A stretch of DNA of 64,000 nt from Haematococcus lacustris (taxonomy: Eukaryota; Chlorophyta; Chlorophyceae; Chlamydomonadales; Haematococcaceae), in assembly GCA_030144725.1 (NCBI GenBank), contig JASKMD010000027.1, positions 965,533 through 1,029,532 of the forward strand, written 5' to 3'. The translations under genes and the position numbers were made by a program. This document shows, piece after piece, positions 21,703 through 31,256 of the stretch. Under the pieces are notes generated by a model. That model was not told where the DNA came from and did not search any database. It saw only the letters and a program-made list of their open reading frames with translations. The first letter of the stretch is position 1; each line of letters opens with the position of its first letter.

Positions 21703-21761
21703 AGCAGTCACAGGCTACTCATAGCCTGGAACAGATTGCTGTACTCAGCCTGAGATATGTT

Positions 21762-22549
21762 GAGGGAGCGTCTCATGTACGTACATGTACGTACATGTAA
21801 CTGTTATATTTGCAGATTATACGGGTGTTACACGGGATGTTACACGGGATGTTACTAACGCTAACGATTACGGGGTTCCTGGCATTACGGGCGTATAGCA
21901 GACTAAGCGTTCATCGCATGCCGCACGGTGCTACGCCAATCGCACACGTCCCGGCACCGGGACATGCACGATAAGGTTGTGTAAAAGCCAGAAGTTGTTG
22001 CGTGTAGAAGCCAGAAGTCGAAGTCGAAGTCGAAGTCAGAAGTTGCTGCGTGACGAAAAAGAGTCCGACCCTGCGCCTGACAGCCCGCTGAATGCCTTCA
22101 GGCATTGCTTCACCCCGGTCCTCTCGCGGCAGTGGGCCAGAACTTGCATTTGTGCCTGGCAGCCAGCTGGCTCATGTCGACGCCGAGCTCAGCCCGGTTG
22201 TTTGTTTGTTGGGCACCTTTTGCACTGGCACACCACAATGTCGATATTATAACGAAAGAGCCAGTCATTTGCGAACTTGCTGAAGTACAACATCTGCTGC
22301 CAATGTGACACTGTTGTAGACCTGCTGCTTGGAAACATTCGCTAGAACTGCAACTGCGGCTTGCCGAGCTGCAGCCCGCGGCCCGCGACCCCAAAAATAT
22401 TATATGGTGCGGGAGCAGTTGCGACCAGTGCGGCGGGGTGTACATGCTCACTGTAATCGAGCCGAGCAGCTAAGAAGGCTATGTAACATGACCGGCACGT
22501 GTACGTAACAATGTAACATGTAACGTTACACGGGTTCGGACGCTCCCTA
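21762..22549. mobile_element. Non-autonomous hAT-type element A (788 bp)
   Basis: Termini are GAGGGAGCGTC on the left and TAGGGAGCGTC (complement) on the right, flanked by a perfect 8-bp duplication GATATGTT (21754-21761 and 22550-22557). Subterminal TGTACGTACATGTAC and TTACACGGG repeats lie inside both ends. No transposase frame is present. Removing it restores continuous copia 3' sequence (CAGCCTGAGATATGTTCCAG). Confidence 0.85.
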
Positions 22550-22797
22550 GATATGTTCCAGGACTGAGGCATGGAAGTGCAGTCACAGGCTTGCTTGCCT
22601 GCAACAGTCTGCCATGCTCAGCCAGGATGTCACCTGGACTAAGTTTGCTTCCTTTGTTGAACAAGAGCACAGGCTTGTATGTAGGGAGCGACCGGCCCGA
22701 CTATAATTATATTTATAGTTTTATATGGCTTGAGCACTTTTATAGTTTTTATAGGTCCTCGAATCTTGCATCCGCTTCCACCGCCGACCAGCGCAAT

Positions 22798-23847
22798 GGC
22801 TGCGCCTAGCCCCGATGACCCCAATGCGCTAGGGTCGGATGGTATGCCCAAGTTTGCCCATACCACCTCGCAAACCTTTGGAGGAAAGAAAAGCACCGTC
22901 GCTCAGGTGTACAACCAGCTCAAAGGCTGCACTGTGCGGGCCAACTACGTTGTCCGAATCAGCCTAATAAAGAAGCTGGTCGTCATCGCATGTCTCTTGT
23001 GCAACAAAGAGCTCGGCATCATCAACCCCACCGACTCCCAATGCAAACATGACGAGCACTGTGCGATGCGTGCTCGTCCGCACAGCCCGCCAACCCCCAA
23101 AGCCACCCAGGGCACTCCAGGCAAGCACCCTCAGCCAAACTATGCATGTCCAGCCAAAGCTAACCTTTCCTGTTAAGCAACTATGCATGTCGTGCCGCAG
23201 CCAAGCGCAAGGGGGCACCCATGGAGCAACATGACGTGGCCAAAAAGATGGTTATGTTTGTGGCAAGCGCGGGTGTCACCTTCGCATGCCTTGACAACCC
23301 GTTCCTTAGAGCGGTCTTTGCCTCATTCGATGCGGTCTGCCCTACAGCTAAGCAAGCAAGAACCACAGGGCTAAGAGATGCGTATGGAGAGCTGTGTCGA
23401 GTCGTGGGAGCTGAGTTGGATGAGATGCTCCAGGTGTGGAAGCCTTGCCCACCCCCTCCCAGCCATGCCCACCCCCTCCCAGCCATGACCACCCCCTCAC
23501 AGCGGCTAAGCAGGTGTGTCTTCATTACCTATATTCCTTCCTGATTGCCTTCCCTTCATCCCTTCTTCCCTAGCCCCCTGCCGCTACCAACCCCCCATTC
23601 TTCTACCATTGTCAACTTGCAGTTTCCCATCTTGGCAAAAGCAGCCGTTCGGTTGCTTTCAGTCCACGTATCTACGGCAGCGGCTGAGCGCAACTAATCA
23701 GTGTGGACCTCCATCTACCGCAACGGACTTCGCAGCAAGCTCAGCGTGGAGCAGGCCGAGAAGCTTGCGTATTTGAAGGCAAACTCCAGGGATGAGACGG
23801 ACACGCTCACCCTCCCCAAGGACGTTCGCATCAACATCTTCGCGTAG
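22798..23847 (+). pseudogene. hAT-family transposase, degenerate
   Basis: ATG at 22798 starts MAAPSPDDPNALGSDG; a Cys/His cluster (CLLCNKELG, KHDEHC) could be a BED-type zinc finger. The second block, about 23190-23432, gives VASAGVTFACLDNPFLRAVF, the usual hAT segment before the catalytic core, ending at a CAG/GTGTGG donor. The last block, 23641-23847, is the hAT C-terminal dimerisation region: AAVRLLSVHVSTAAAERN and then SVWTSIYRNGLRSKLSVEQA. A TAA at 23695-23697 replaces the conserved Trp after ERN. The catalytic RNase-H-like core is missing, so no active enzyme can be made. Confidence 0.85.
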
Positions 23848-23944
23848 GCCTAGCTAACATGGACTGCCTCCTAACGTCACACCGTCATGAACTCTCTTGT
23901 GTTGTGTACGAGCTTGCAATGGTTGCTTAGGCTGGTAGTTTAGG

Positions 23945-24018
23945 CTGACTTGGCCTGAAAAGTACGCTCTTGCGTGGGTTCGAACTCGTAACCCCTCGCA
24001 CTAGGCTGCTAAGCTACT
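23945..24018 (-). pseudogene. tRNA-like sequence inside hAT element B
   Basis: On the minus strand GGCTCAGTAGCTTAGCAG resembles a Pol III A box and AGTTCGAACCC a B box, 30 bases apart. The acceptor and T stems do not pair well, so this is a tRNA relic or tRNA-derived SINE head rather than a tRNA gene. Confidence 0.4.
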
Positions 24019-24052
24019 GAGCCAAGCTATAATTATAGTTCTATAGCCTATA

Positions 24053-24523
24053 CCGTACTCTCCCTTTTGGTTCGCGAGGCCTCGAAAACTATAATTAAAT
24101 ACTCTTTCCCGATGCAAAAAAAACATTGTTTACTTTTTCCCGATGCAAAAGTTGCAACAAAACACAACTTTGACAACGTGGGTGTGCTTATAAATATTCA
24201 AGACAGCTATTCCTTGCATGACATGTCAATCCTCCGTGGACACTTTCTGCACAGGTCACCAAGTCAAGCCACCCGATCACCAAGTCACAGCCACTGTGCA
24301 AGGGCCATCTTCGTGTTGGTCAACCTGGCGTAGCAGATTTTCGGCTGCGTCATCGGCACTGATGCCACGGACCATGAAGCGGTCCATCGCAACACCATTC
24401 ACGCAAATAAAATAATTGTTTGACCATTTCGCGATTCAGCCAAAAACCACATTGTTTACTCGTTCGCGATTTCGCGAGGCCAAAAAAACGATTCGCGGAC
24501 GCGAATCAAAAGGGAGAGTACGG
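24053..24523. mobile_element. MITE with TA target duplication (471 bp)
   Basis: Terminal inverted repeats of about 25 bases: CCGTACTCTCCCTTTTGGTT on the left and, complemented, CCGTACTCTCCCTTTTGATT on the right, flanked by TA on each side, as Tc1/mariner-type elements make. It lies inside hAT element B. It has no transposase; a short minus-strand frame (VAMDRFMVRGISADDAAENL) may be captured sequence. Confidence 0.8.
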
Positions 24524-24810
24524 TAATTATAGTTTTTATAGGAATCCGAGCCAACTATAATTATATGGGCGTACCCTACTTGTATGCCTGATATAACAGC
24601 TCTTTCCACGCAGTTGTCTTAGCTCAGTTTTGCTGTCAGTTGAGTTGATGGTAGCTCTTAGTCAGGCCACTGAGTGGGAGTGATGGAGTTTGAGTCCTCC
24701 CGGTGCAGTTGATTAAAGCACCGGAAAGTGAGGGCGTGATTGCCAGCGGCCTGACCGCGGAGTGTACGAGTGTGACTGCTGTATTTATAGAGGACACCTG
24801 GTAGGAGACG

Positions 24811-24915
24811 GCACCCTGATACTGGTGTCGTCGTCTGCCCGTGCACTTCCAATAGGTAGGCGCATGTTTTGCGCCAGCTGTTGTGGCAGATCTATGTAAA
24901 CCCTGATACTGGTGT
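24811..24915. repeat. 90-bp direct duplication split by the gypsy element
   Basis: CCCTGATACTGGTGTCGTCG (24811, continuing to CACTTCCAA at 24849) begins again at 24901 and is cut after GGTGT by the gypsy 5' LTR. The rest, CGTCGTCTGCCCGTGCACTT, resumes at 31204 after the 3' LTR. The second copy was therefore the target. Confidence 0.8.
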
Positions 24916-25215
24916 TGTAAAGTGCACACCTCAGGAGGTGATTGCCGCTTCGCGTCGTCTGGGCTGTCTCGTGAATGCGAGCCGTCGCGGGACGCGGGGT
25001 TACACGTGTAGTGTGAGATTTGGCAGGTAAAGACTAGCGACATTGCGTTCGTGAGTACAACTGGTTCGATTCCAGGGAGCCCCGTTCTAAGCTCTAGCCA
25101 TTCTCGCAATACACCACTGTAACCCAACACCCTAGTCGGAAGTCTCCGCCTCGACTGGACCGGCCTTCGAGCTTGTGTCAAAAGGTCATCTGACGTTGCG
25201 TCCCCGCACGTTACA
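24916..25215 (+). repeat. 5' LTR of gypsy element
   Basis: 300 bp. It should hold the promoter and the transcript 5' end. It contains ACTGGTTCGATTCCAGGGAG, a tRNA T-arm-like (B-box) sequence. Confidence 0.95.
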
Positions 25216-25259
25216 GCTGGTTTCCGACCCCGAGCATTTAAGCTCGCGGTCCAGTCAAC

Positions 25260-26885
25260 ATGACTTCAACTACCCAAAATGTCGCTTCGGCGAACAAGAC
25301 CAATGGCGCCTCTGGCGTCCTTCCTCCAGCTTCAGCTGTTACAGCTACAGCGGAGACGGGTCCTGCACTCGGTGCAGCACCGGAGCCGGGCGAGTTGCCC
25401 GCTTCACTTCCCGCAGGAGGCCAACAGTTGGCTGAAGAAGAGGAGCTCCTGGACGAGTTTGGCCTGGACCAGTTCGACAGCACTTCGACTCCAGTCGACG
25501 AGCTCAACGCGCAAATTGCCACCCTCCAGGCGCAGCTGGTCGCAGCGCAGGCCAACAACCAGCAAGCTGGTTCGCTGGTGAGTCCTCCTGCTGCTGCTAA
25601 GCGTGCTGCTGATGCTGCTTTGCTGCCAGCTAGCCCTAGTCCAGCTAAGAGGCCAGTCGAAGTAGCGTCGCAGCTAGTCAGGCCTTTGGCTGCTGCTCTG
25701 CGCGCACTCCAACACTTGACTGCTGCAATGCACCAGCCTGTTGCGCAGAAAGATGTTGCCTCGGGTTCACCCGGCACTTCGAACCCTCGCACACTTGCTG
25801 CTGTGCGGGACAAGTATGCTGGGGTTCGCCCCACTGCTGCGCCCCTGCCTGCCAATGCCACTGCTGTTGCTGGTCCTGATTCCAACTCACGTCGCGGGTT
25901 GCCCGTGACTGAGCGGTGGACTGATGCCAGTTCGACCTCCGGTCGCCGTGCTCTGTCTTTCCTGGAGGACCTTGAGGCACACTGTGTTGCACATGGCCTG
26001 GACCCTGCTCTTGCTCTGCCCTCTTTCCTGTCAGGGAAGGCCAGGGATGTGTGGTTCCAGTCTGTTAGGGACTCATATGCCCTGACCCACTCTGGCTACC
26101 CCACATGGCCCTACCTGTCACAGCAGTTCCTTGAGTTTGTAGGGGAGGACCTGACCACTGATGCTGATGCAGCACGTGCTAAGCTCCTTGACTCAACTCA
26201 CCTGCGTATGACTAATGGTGTTGCCCTGTCAGCATACATTACTGACTTCAGGAACACCCTCACCTTGGCTGGCAAGGACTGCATGACAGACTCCATGCTT
26301 GTGAATGTCTTCCAGCGTGGCCTGTCAGCAGATCTGCGTGGTCCTGTTGCCAAGGATCTGCGTGCCCTTGTGGCCCCCACTTTGGATGAAGCCATTAAGG
26401 CTGCCATCACCAACCACAAGGCCCTTGTGGCTGCTGGCTCTGGTGTGCATCCTGCCTCAAGGCGCCCGGTTGCTGCTGTGCACCAGGTGGCCCAAGTGCA
26501 ACGTGGGCTGCAGAACCTGGCCAGGTTTCCTGGTCCACCTCCTGGGCGTCCTGCTGCTCCCTCTGCTGACAGTGAGGGTCCCCCCCCTGCCAGCGGCTAT
26601 TGCTACCACTGTGGATTGTCATCCCACTGGACCAAGCATTGCAAGAGGAAAGCCTCTGGCATGAGCAAGGAAGAGGCCATGAAGGATGCTGGTACCTGGG
26701 AGCTGATGCAGGACCTGAAGAAGGGTGGCTCTGCCCCCTACAAGGCTGCAAAGCGTGACCGCAGCCCTGACCGTGGTGGTGACCATGCTGGTCCCTCCAG
26801 GCAGTACCAGGGTAGACGCCCTCAGACTGTCAGAATGGAGGCCAATGGCATGGTGAAGCACTTTCAGAAGTTCCAGCGCAAATAG
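25260..26885 (+). CDS. gag: Gag polyprotein of gypsy element (541 aa)
   Basis: ATG at 25260 lies 45 bases after the 5' LTR. The N-terminal 200 residues are low-complexity Ala/Pro/Gln with an acidic patch (EEEELLDEFGLDQFD). About residues 215-400 form the retrotransposon Gag core (FLEDLEAHCVAHGLDPALAL, MLVNVFQRGLSADLRGPV). A single zinc knuckle, CYHCGLSSHWTKHC (CX2CX4HX4C), lies near residue 450, and a basic RNA-binding tail follows. Gag would build the cytoplasmic particle. The frame ends at TAG (26883-26885), and Pol continues in the same frame right after it. Confidence 0.95.
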   Translation: MTSTTQNVASANKTNGASGVLPPASAVTATAETGPALGAAPEPGELPASLPAGGQQLAEEEELLDEFGLDQFDSTSTPVDELNAQIATLQAQLVAAQANNQQAGSLVSPPAAAKRAADAALLPASPSPAKRPVEVASQLVRPLAAALRALQHLTAAMHQPVAQKDVASGSPGTSNPRTLAAVRDKYAGVRPTAAPLPANATAVAGPDSNSRRGLPVTERWTDASSTSGRRALSFLEDLEAHCVAHGLDPALALPSFLSGKARDVWFQSVRDSYALTHSGYPTWPYLSQQFLEFVGEDLTTDADAARAKLLDSTHLRMTNGVALSAYITDFRNTLTLAGKDCMTDSMLVNVFQRGLSADLRGPVAKDLRALVAPTLDEAIKAAITNHKALVAAGSGVHPASRRPVAAVHQVAQVQRGLQNLARFPGPPPGRPAAPSADSEGPPPASGYCYHCGLSSHWTKHCKRKASGMSKEEAMKDAGTWELMQDLKKGGSAPYKAAKRDRSPDRGGDHAGPSRQYQGRRPQTVRMEANGMVKHFQKFQRK

Positions 26886-29800
26886 GAGTTTGCTCAGCCA
26901 GTAAACCAAAACTGTGCTGAGTACTCTGAGGCATGCAATGTGTGTGAACCTGCTCATGTGCTGACTGCTGCACATGCTGATGGGGAATCCCTGCACTTTG
27001 CCTTTGCTGGTCACCTGAATGAGCACCCTGCACGTGTCCTGTGTGACACTGGTGCCACCCACAGCTTTGTCAGCGCATCATTTGTTGCTGCACATGCTGT
27101 TCCTGTCCACATGTTGAAGCACGTGCAAGAGTGGCATGCTGCTAACAACACTGTGTTGAGCTGTTCCCAGTTTGTCAAGGCTGAGCTGAGATTGCCAGGT
27201 GTTACAGTACCCTGCCAACTCAATGTCATGCCTTCCCTTTTGCCAGACTTTGATGTGCTGCTGGGGAATGACTGGTTGAATGAGCATGAAGCCGTGATGT
27301 CATACCAGGACAAGACACTCAGCCTGGCATGTGACAAGAGTGAGCCAGTAGTGCTGCCATGTCCTTCTGCTGGTGTGTCTCAGTCAGGGCAGTCTGCTGT
27401 AAGCAACCCTGCCTGCTTCCTGGTCAATGCTCTACGTGCAAAACCCCCTCTGGCTTCTGCAAAAGTTGCTGCCAGGTGGTTACGAAAAGGAGGCACAGGT
27501 GTCCTGGCCCTGATCACTGTGGACAACTCAAGTACCCCTGATCCAGCTCCAGCTGAACCTGACCTACCTCCAGGTGTGTCCCAGGCACTCAATGCTCTGC
27601 TGGATGAGTATGCTGATGTGTTTGCACCCATCACATCTCTGCCACCTGAGCGTCCTGTGGGCCATGCCATACCCCTTGTGCCTGATGCACGACCCTCTGT
27701 GGTACCTCAATACCGCATGAGCCAGGAAGAGCATGCTGAGCTGAAGAAGCAGGTGCAGGACCTACTTGCCAAGGGCATGATAGAACCAAGCTCCAGTCCT
27801 TTTGCTGCTCCTATCCTGTTTGTCAAGAAGAAGTCTGGTGAGTTACGCATGTGCCTTGATTACCGTCAGCTCAACAAGATCACCATCAGGGATCAGTATC
27901 CACTGCCCAGGATTGATGACTTGTTTGACAAGCTGTCAGGTTGCACTGTGTTTTCTTCCCTAGACCTTCAAGCAGGTTACAACCAGATCAGGATCACCCC
28001 TGAAGATGTGCCCAAGACGGCCTTCAGGACCCCTGACGGCCACTACCAGTTCAAGGTACTGTCATTTGGGCTCTGCAATGCACCTGCTACATTTCAGCGT
28101 GTCATGAATGATGCCTTTGCACCAGTCCTGAACCAGTGTGCCCTGGTGTACCTGGATGACATCTTGGTCATGTCCAAATCTGTGGACGAGCATTTGAAGC
28201 ATCTCAGAAAGGTCTTTGACCTCCTGAGGCTCAACAAGCTCTATGCCAAGCAGTCCAAGTGTGAATTCATGCGTACCACGCTGAAATTCCTTGGCCATGT
28301 CATCTTTGCTGGTGCAATTGCTGTGGACCCTGAGAAAATCAAGAGCATTTCTTCCTGGCCTGTGCCTCAATCCTTGCAACAGCTCCAGTCATTCCTAGGT
28401 GCTGCTAATTTTGTGCGCAAATTTGTGCATAATTTCAGTGTCCTAGCTGCACCTCTCACAGATCTGTGTGGCAAAGCTGGTGACTCATTTCTGTGGCACA
28501 ATTGGCCTGCTGATGAGCTGAAAGCCTTTGCTTCCCTCAAAGCTGCTGTTGCCCAGGTCCCCATGCTACGTCTACCTGATCACACCCAGCCCTTCCAGGT
28601 CTACTGTGATGCCTCACTCCAAGGAGTAGGAGCAGTCCTGATGCAAGATGGCTACCCCCTTGCATACCTCAGCAAGAAGCTATCTTCTGCTGAGCGTAAC
28701 TACACCACTGGTGAGCAAGAGCTTCTTGCCCTCATCACTGCATGCAAGGAGTGGAGGTGTTACCTTGAGGGTGTACCATTCACACTCTTCACCGATCATA
28801 AGCCTTTGACTGCTCTGCCCACCCAGAAGGTGCTGTCTAGACGTCAGGCTAGGTGGATGGAGTTTCTGTCACGGTTTACATTTGACCTGCAGTACCTGCC
28901 AGGTGATGCTAATCCTGCTGACCCACTGTCCCGGATACCTGCTGGACCCCAGGACTGTGCCATGGTGTGTGTTGTTACCACCCGGCGGCAAGCTAAACAG
29001 TCTTTGGAGAGGGGGGAAGTGCGTGTGGCGCAGGCTCTGCCCCAGGTTCCACCTGTGGGTACTCCCTCAAATGCCCCCACTGCCGTTGATGCTTTGGCCC
29101 CCCGGCCCACAGTGTCTGATAACCCTGTTGCTGCTCACCATAGTAGGCTCCCTGAGCTTGAGGCCCCATCTGCTGCTGACACCTCAGTGCACTATCCTGC
29201 AGCTCCTGCCCACCCATTGGAACTGGCTGATCACCTGGTCCATGGCTACCGGCTTGACCCTGCGTTTACTGCTGAAGCTGATCTGTCTGGCATGTACATG
29301 GACGACCATGGCCTGTGGCGGCGCACTGGCAAGGGCACAGTGATGGTTCCCAATGACCCTGAACTGCGTGAGTACATTCTGCATGAGATGCATGATGCTG
29401 CCTATGCTGGTCATGTGGGTATAACCAAAACCCTTGAGAGGCTGTCACGAGTGTTCTACTGGGACACCATGCGTGCTGATGTCAGGCACTATGTCACTAC
29501 CTGTGATGCCTGCCAGCGTGACAAGTCCTCCACACTGAAGCCTGGTGGCCTACTCAACCCACTGTCCATTCCAGATTACCGTTGGGAGTCAGTGTCAATG
29601 GACCTGATCACCAAGCTGCCATCTGCTTCACATGGGTTTGATGCCATCTGTGTCTTTGTTGACAGGCTCAGTAAAATGGTGCACTTTGTGCCCTGCAAGG
29701 AGAGCATGAATGCCAAGGGCTTTGCCCGTCTGTTTGTTGACAATGTCTTCAAACTGCATGGCCTGCCAAAAGACATGGTCTCTGACCGTGGTCCCCATTT

Positions 29801-30647
29801 CCACAACACTTTCTGGCACCATGTGCAGAAGTTGCTGGGCATGAGGGGATCCCTGTCTTCCTCCTATCACCCTCAGTCTGATGGCCAGACTGAGAGGTAC
29901 AACCGTGTGTTGGAAGAGATGCTACGTCATTACATCTCTCCCACCCAAGCTGATTGGCCTGACTATCTGTCACTTGCTGAGTTTGCTGTGAACAACTCAT
30001 GGCAAGAGTCCATCAAGTCTACACCGTTCCTGGTTAACACCGGACAGTCCCCCATTACCCCTATGCTCCACTCTCTACCTGACAAGGGGCGGTGCCCTGA
30101 AGGCCTGTCCTATGCTACTTGGTGGCAGGAGGCTGTGGCTAAGGCCAAGCTATGCATGCAGGCTGCTCAGCAACGTCAAGCTGCCTATGCCAACCAGGAC
30201 CGTCGAGAGGTGCATTACAAGGTGGGTCAAATGGTCCTGCTCAGCACTAAGAACATGAGGTTGAAGCCAGGCAAAGCACGTAAGCTGCTGCCACGTTTTG
30301 TGGGGCCCTTCAAGGTGCTTGGCTTGGTTGGCCAGGTTGCAGTGAACCTGCAGCTGCCTGCCTCCATGTCACGTCTTCACCCTGTGTTCCATGTGTCACT
30401 CATCAAACCCTACACTGGCACTGATGTGGGCTTCATGCCTCCGCCTGTTGAGTGGCTTGATGAGGAGCCTGTGTACTATGTTGAGCGTCTGCTGGACCAC
30501 AGACATATGCATGCAGGAAAGGCCAAGGAGTACCTGGTGCAGTGGGAAGGCTATGATGCCGACCACAACACCTGGGAGCCACGTTCCAACTTGGTTGGCT
30601 GTGACAAGATCCTGGCTGAGTACAATGCAGCTCACAACCTGAAGTAA
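26886..30647 (+). CDS. pol: Pol polyprotein of gypsy element: PR-RT-RNH-IN-chromodomain
   Basis: The frame is open from the codon after the Gag TAG; no ATG occurs before the protease site, so translation probably enters by read-through. Order: aspartic protease LCDTGATHSFV (27045); reverse transcriptase with FSSLDLQAGYNQIRI and the catalytic VYLDDILV (28149); RNase H with YCDASLQGVGAVLMQ and FTDHKPL; integrase with the HHCC finger (H-x3-H near 29385, CDACQRDKS near 29505), then the D, D, E core in SMDLITKLP, VSDRGPHFHNTFW and GQTERYNRVLEEM; a C-terminal chromodomain (YYVERLLDH, KEYLVQWEGYDADHNTWEPR). Stop TAA at 30645. About 1,250 residues, normal for the group, with no disabled motif. Confidence 0.95.
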   Translation, partial: EFAQPVNQNCAEYSEACNVCEPAHVLTAAHADGESLHFAFAGHLNEHPARVLCDTGATHSFVSASFVAAHAVPVHMLKHVQEWHAANNTVLSCSQFVKAELRLPGVTVPCQLNVMPSLLPDFDVLLGNDWLNEHEAVMSYQDKTLSLACDKSEPVVLPCPSAGVSQSGQSAVSNPACFLVNALRAKPPLASAKVAARWLRKGGTGVLALITVDNSSTPDPAPAEPDLPPGVSQALNALLDEYADVFAPITSLPPERPVGHAIPLVPDARPSVVPQYRMSQEEHAELKKQVQDLLAKGMIEPSSSPFAAPILFVKKKSGELRMCLDYRQLNKITIRDQYPLPRIDDLFDKLSGCTVFSSLDLQAGYNQIRITPEDVPKTAFRTPDGHYQFKVLSFGLCNAPATFQRVMNDAFAPVLNQCALVYLDDILVMSKSVDEHLKHLRKVFDLLRLNKLYAKQSKCEFMRTTLKFLGHVIFAGAIAVDPEKIKSISSWPVPQSLQQLQSFLGAANFVRKFVHNFSVLAAPLTDLCGKAGDSFLWHNWPADELKAFASLKAAVAQVPMLRLPDHTQPFQVYCDASLQGVGAVLMQDGYPLAYLSKKLSSAERNYTTGEQELLALITACKEWRCYLEGVPFTLFTDHKPLTALPTQKVLSRRQARWMEFLSRFTFDLQYLPGDANPADPLSRIPAGPQDCAMVCVVTTRRQAKQSLERGEVRVAQALPQVPPVGTPSNAPTAVDALAPRPTVSDNPVAAHHSRLPELEAPSAADTSVHYPAAPAHPLELADHLVHGYRLDPAFTAEADLSGMYMDDHGLWRRTGKGTVMVPNDPELREYILHEMHDAAYAGHVGITKTLERLSRVFYWDTMRADVRHYVTTCDACQRDKSSTLKPGGLLNPLSIPDYRWESVSMDLITKLPSASHGFDAICVFVDRLSKMVHFVPCKESMNAKGFARLFVDNVFKLHGLPKDMVSDRGPHFHNTFWHHVQKLLGMRGSLSSSYHPQSDGQTERYNRVLEEMLRHYISPTQADWPDYLSLAEFAVNNSWQESIKSTPFLVNTGQSPITPMLHSLPDKGRCPEGLSYATWWQEAVAKAKLCMQAAQQRQAAYANQDRREVHYKVGQMVLLSTKNMRLKPGKARKLLPRFVGPFKVLGLVGQVAVNLQLPASMSRLHPVFHVSLIKPYTGTDVGFMPPPVEWLDEEPVYYVERLLDHRHMHAGKAKEYLVQWEGYDADHNTWEPRSNLVGCDKILAEYNAAHNLK

Positions 30648-30898
30648 GTCCTAGGCCATGCATGCTGGTATGCTGCTGGACTATGGCATTCTCAGCATGC
30701 TTGTACCTCTGGTCAGCTGCTACCTGTGTGGTTATGGTTTCCCTGTGTCTAGTCGGCACGATGGTCTTTGACCGCTCCCTGAGCTGTGACCTGGTGTGCC
30801 CTTTGGGTTGCCCAGTAGCTAAATCAGCATGCTGTAGGCAATGCGAGTCACGTGGTTTCACCCGTGGCGGAACGGAAGCCCCTTTGGAGGGGGAGGAA

Positions 30899-31198
30899 TG
30901 TAAAGTGCACACCTCAGGAGGTGATTGCCGCTTCGCGTCGTCTGGGCTGTCTCGTGAATGCGAGCCGTCGCGGGACGCGGGGTTACACGTGTAGTGTGAG
31001 ATTTGGCAGGTAAAGACTAGCGACATTGCGTTCGTGAGTACAACTGGTTCGATTCCAGGGAGCCCCGTTCTAAGCTCTAGCCATTCTCGCAATACACCAC
31101 TGTAACCCAACACCCTAGTCGGAAGTCTCCGCCTCGACTGGACCGGCCTTCGAGCTTGTGTCAAAAGGTCATCTGACGTTGCGTCCCCGCACGTTACA
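30899..31198 (+). repeat. 3' LTR of gypsy element
   Basis: 300 bp, no difference seen from the 5' LTR. Its last five bases are TGTAA on the minus strand, 282 nt past the stop of the convergent SCY1 gene. Confidence 0.95.
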
Positions 31199-31251
31199 GG
31201 TGTCGTCGTCTGCCCGTGCACTTCCAACAGACTCCCTGGCTTAAGAGTGCG

Positions 31252-31256
31252 TTACA
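31252..31256 (-). terminator. Candidate poly(A) signal TGTAA of SCY1
   Basis: TGTAA on the minus strand, about 225 nt after the SCY1 stop and between it and the gypsy LTR. Confidence 0.45.

Larger units (their letters stand above)
22682..24578. mobile_element. hAT transposon B, internally deleted (1897 bp)
   Basis: Left end TAGGGAGCGACC and right end (complement) TAGGGTACGCCC, each followed by ACTATAATTATA-type subterminal sequence, with a perfect 8-bp duplication CTTGTATG (22674-22681 and 24579-24586). It carries pieces of a hAT transposase on the plus strand and is itself interrupted by a MITE at 24053-24523. Confidence 0.9.
24916..31198 (+). mobile_element. Intact Ty3/gypsy chromovirus (6283 bp)
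   Basis: LTRs of 300 bp at 24916-25215 and 30899-31198 are identical by eye, start TGTAA and end TTACA, and are flanked by GGTGT (24911-24915 and 31199-31203). A primer-binding-site candidate, TGGTTTCCGACCCCGAGC, starts two bases after the 5' LTR, and the purine tract GGAGGGGGAGGAA abuts the 3' LTR. Gag and Pol are both open. The domain order protease, reverse transcriptase, RNase H, integrase, chromodomain defines a chromovirus. Matching LTRs plus open frames mean a very recent and perhaps still mobile insertion. Confidence 0.97.

Noticed and set aside
23945..24018. Functional second tRNA gene
   Set aside because: Box-like motifs are present but the acceptor and T stems do not pair.
26883..26885. 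UAG used as a sense codon (variant nuclear code)
   Set aside because: Other frames in the window end at TAG where homology ends (for example the transposase-like gene at 2650 and the chromodomain at 3413), so reassignment is not needed.
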